The notes below the pieces were generated by a model, which was given only the letters and a program-made list of their open reading frames with translations, ran no database searches and was not told where the DNA came from. Of a stretch of 64,000 nucleotides of DNA, positions 62,789 to 64,000 are shown in pieces; the first letter of the stretch is position 1, and every line of letters begins with the position of its first letter. The stretch comes from Bacteroidota bacterium. GTDB lineage: Bacteria > Bacteroidota > Bacteroidia > Chitinophagales > Chitinophagaceae. Location: assembly GCA_013288945.1 (NCBI GenBank), contig JABDAZ010000004.1, positions 20,800 to 84,799 on the forward strand. The letters run 5' to 3'. The translations under genes were made by a program, and so were the position numbers.

Positions 62789-63265
62789 ATGGAAAAATCG
62801 CAACAAAGTTTTTCATTCGACATATTTGATTCTGCTGAAGAATTAAACAAGGAAGATATTTTATTATTGAATGAAGCAAGAAAGGCTACAACGCTGGCTT
62901 ACGCGCCTTACTCACAATTTCGTGTAAGTGCTGTTGCGCGATTGATTAACGGAAAAATAATTACAGGAACCAACCAGGAAAACGCATCTTATCCTGTTGG
63001 CATTTGTGCAGAAAGGGTTTTATTATCAGTTGCATCATCATTATACCCAACCATTGCGATTGATACAATGGCAGTTACTTATTTTAATGAAAACGGAAAA
63101 AGTGATGAGCCAATTTCTCCCTGTGGAATTTGCCGACAATCATTGCACGAATACGAACAACGCCTGAAACACCCCATCCGCCTCATTCTCAGCGGCAGCA
63201 AAGGAAAAGTGTATGTTATTAATAAAGCAAGTTTCTTATTGCCGATGGCGTTTAGCTTTTTGTAA
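62789..63265 (+). CDS. cdd: Cytidine deaminase
   Basis: 158 residues from the ATG at 62789 (MEKSQQSFSFDIFDSAEEL); the track start at 62735 lies inside a hairpin repeat and is rejected. The zinc-dependent deaminase motifs are GTNQENASYPVGICAERVLL (CAE with the proton-shuttling Glu) and ISPCGICRQSLHEYE (PCxxC zinc ligands). It deaminates cytidine and deoxycytidine to uridine in pyrimidine salvage. The length and motifs fit the small tetrameric type. A family-A hairpin separates it from lepB; both could be on one transcript. Confidence 0.93.
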   Translation: MEKSQQSFSFDIFDSAEELNKEDILLLNEARKATTLAYAPYSQFRVSAVARLINGKIITGTNQENASYPVGICAERVLLSVASSLYPTIAIDTMAVTYFNENGKSDEPISPCGICRQSLHEYEQRLKHPIRLILSGSKGKVYVINKASFLLPMAFSFL

Positions 63266-63276
63266 AATAAGAATTG

Positions 63277-63432
63277 ATAAGTTTGAGTTATAAAGTATAA
63301 GATATAAAATATAGTTTATGAAATTGGCAAAAAGTTAATCAGGCAAAAAACTGGTATCATTCATACTTAATAGTTTATAGCTCATATTTCATACTTGAAG
63401 AATACTTCTTGCGCCTTGTCCCTTGAATCTTG
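63277..63432. repeat. Intergenic repeat words between cdd and ogt
   Basis: AGTTTGAGTTATAAAGTATA near the left and CATACTTAATAGTTTATAGC then CATATTTCATACTTGAAG near the right form a loose inverted pair; CTTGCGCCTTGTCCCTTGAA then TCTTG follows. Similar CTTGAAT/CTTGTTTC words occur at 8007 and 49695. Confidence 0.5.
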
Positions 63433-63437
63433 ATTTT

Positions 63438-63935
63438 TTAAAAAAGTGTTTGCACGCCATACATAATTTTCGCTTCATGTTCGAGCAGCCATCTTTTTCT
63501 CCATAAGCCACCGGCGTAGCCAACCAAATCATTTTTTGATCCGATAACGCGGTGGCATGGAACAACGATGGCTAAGTTATTTTTTCCATTGGCAGAAGCC
63601 GCTGCGCGGATCGCTTTTGTATCGCCAAGCCGTCGAGACAATTCTAAATAACTGATTGTTTTTCCATAATTAATTCCGCTGAGTTCTGTCCACACTCTTT
63701 TCTGAAATGCAGTGCCATCCTGGTTTATAACGAAATCGAAAACCCTTCTTTCACCATTAAAATATTGAATGAGCTGTTCAATGCACTGAATAATGCTTTC
63801 GGATAATTCTTTATTAATAACGACTGATTCATCAATATGATCAGCAAAATTTATTTCATTAATAAAATAATCATTGCCTGAAATTTTCAGCATCCCCAAT
63901 GGCGATTTATAATATGTTGAAATTATTTCTGACAA
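63438..63935 (-). CDS. ogt: Methylated-DNA-protein-cysteine methyltransferase
   Basis: 165 residues. The active-site motif is VVPCHRVIGSKNDLVGYAGG, whose Cys accepts the methyl group from O6-methylguanine or O4-methylthymine. A preceding DNA-binding block (FQKRVWTELSGINYGKTISYLELSRRLGDTKAIRAAASANGKN) contains the helix-turn-helix and the asparagine hinge. The N-terminal half (YYKSPLGMLKISGNDYFINEI) is the short Ogt/AGT-type domain without an Ada zinc site. It is a single-turnover DNA repair protein. The start at 63935 lies 65 bases from the window edge. Confidence 0.95.
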   Translation of the reverse strand: MSEIISTYYKSPLGMLKISGNDYFINEINFADHIDESVVINKELSESIIQCIEQLIQYFNGERRVFDFVINQDGTAFQKRVWTELSGINYGKTISYLELSRRLGDTKAIRAAASANGKNNLAIVVPCHRVIGSKNDLVGYAGGLWRKRWLLEHEAKIMYGVQTLF

Positions 63936-64000
63936 TTAATTTTGTATTAATTTTTATTATAAAATTTTTATCAACCAACCTTCCATCCATTTTCAACTTG

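Noticed and set aside
63971-64000. Possible C-terminal end of a minus-strand gene at the right edge (QVENGWKVG then stop)
   Set aside because: Only nine codons are visible; too little to support a gene call.

Overview
The window reads as a chromosomal segment of a Bacteroidota bacterium, most likely Chitinophagaceae or a close relative. The reasons are the AT-rich composition, a short primary sigma factor without region 1.1, many promoters of the Bacteroidota type (-33 TTTG, -7 TAnnTTTG), almost no Shine-Dalgarno sequences, and lineage-typical families (DUF4249, DUF6515, DUF6702, DUF2092, M56-TonB sensors, HTH-less NtrC-type regulators). I see no rRNA, tRNA, CRISPR array, transposase gene or prophage. 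Most genes are housekeeping or cell-envelope genes, in single units or short operons.

Layout. 1-3.0 kb: a DUF4249 lipoprotein cut by the left edge, an EamA permease and rpoD. 3.2-6.7 kb: a BlaI-type repressor, an M56 sensor protease carrying an amidase-like domain and a TonB-C domain, and a TPR protein, all behind a promoter with two operator palindromes. 6.7-11.3 kb: purM, ribF, holA and a coiled-coil membrane protein. 11.4-17 kb: a 1191-residue surface protein and two paralogous lipoproteins. 17-28 kb, all minus strand: VOC protein, ABC-F ATPase, DUF1624-type membrane protein, ABC exporter, glk, gluconokinase, cysteine desulfurase and glmM. 28-41.6 kb: methyltransferase, a probable glycoside hydrolase lipoprotein, LTA-synthase-like transferase, PAP2 phosphatase, CNNM-type transporter, a TPR-membrane/TPR-AAA pair, DUF6702, HupE-like and M1 peptidase. 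41.6-50 kb: SnoaL-like, polysaccharide deacetylase, J-domain protein, S10 peptidase, cold-shock protein, class-A-like serine hydrolase, DUF6515 and DUF2092. 50-64 kb: thiolase, outer-membrane protein, GNAT, MFS, SRPBCC, cvfB, pdhB, GH29 fucosidase, a 45-codon membrane peptide, an NtrC-type regulator, alpha/beta hydrolase, lepB, cdd and ogt.

The least ordinary signal lies between the genes. Several families of short repeated words recur, mostly as imperfect inverted repeats: GTGAATGGTGAAT, TTGACAGATGACAG, GGCCGATGGCCGAT, GTACAAGTGTGCGACGCCAA, AAAAAGT runs, and a roughly 150-bp palindrome upstream of pdhB. One family seems to have entered the ribF coding sequence in frame, one supplies the last codons and stop of a hydrolase gene, and two families bracket the DUF6515-DUF2092 pair in inverted orientation. 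The hexamer ATTAAT is also far more common by eye than composition predicts.

Among protein systems, the most unusual is the BlaI / M56-amidase-TonB / TPR operon. Its amidase domain keeps the expected zinc ligands but has Gln where the catalytic Glu normally sits, which suggests a cell-wall ligand sensor. All functions here are read from motifs and family knowledge; no searches were run.
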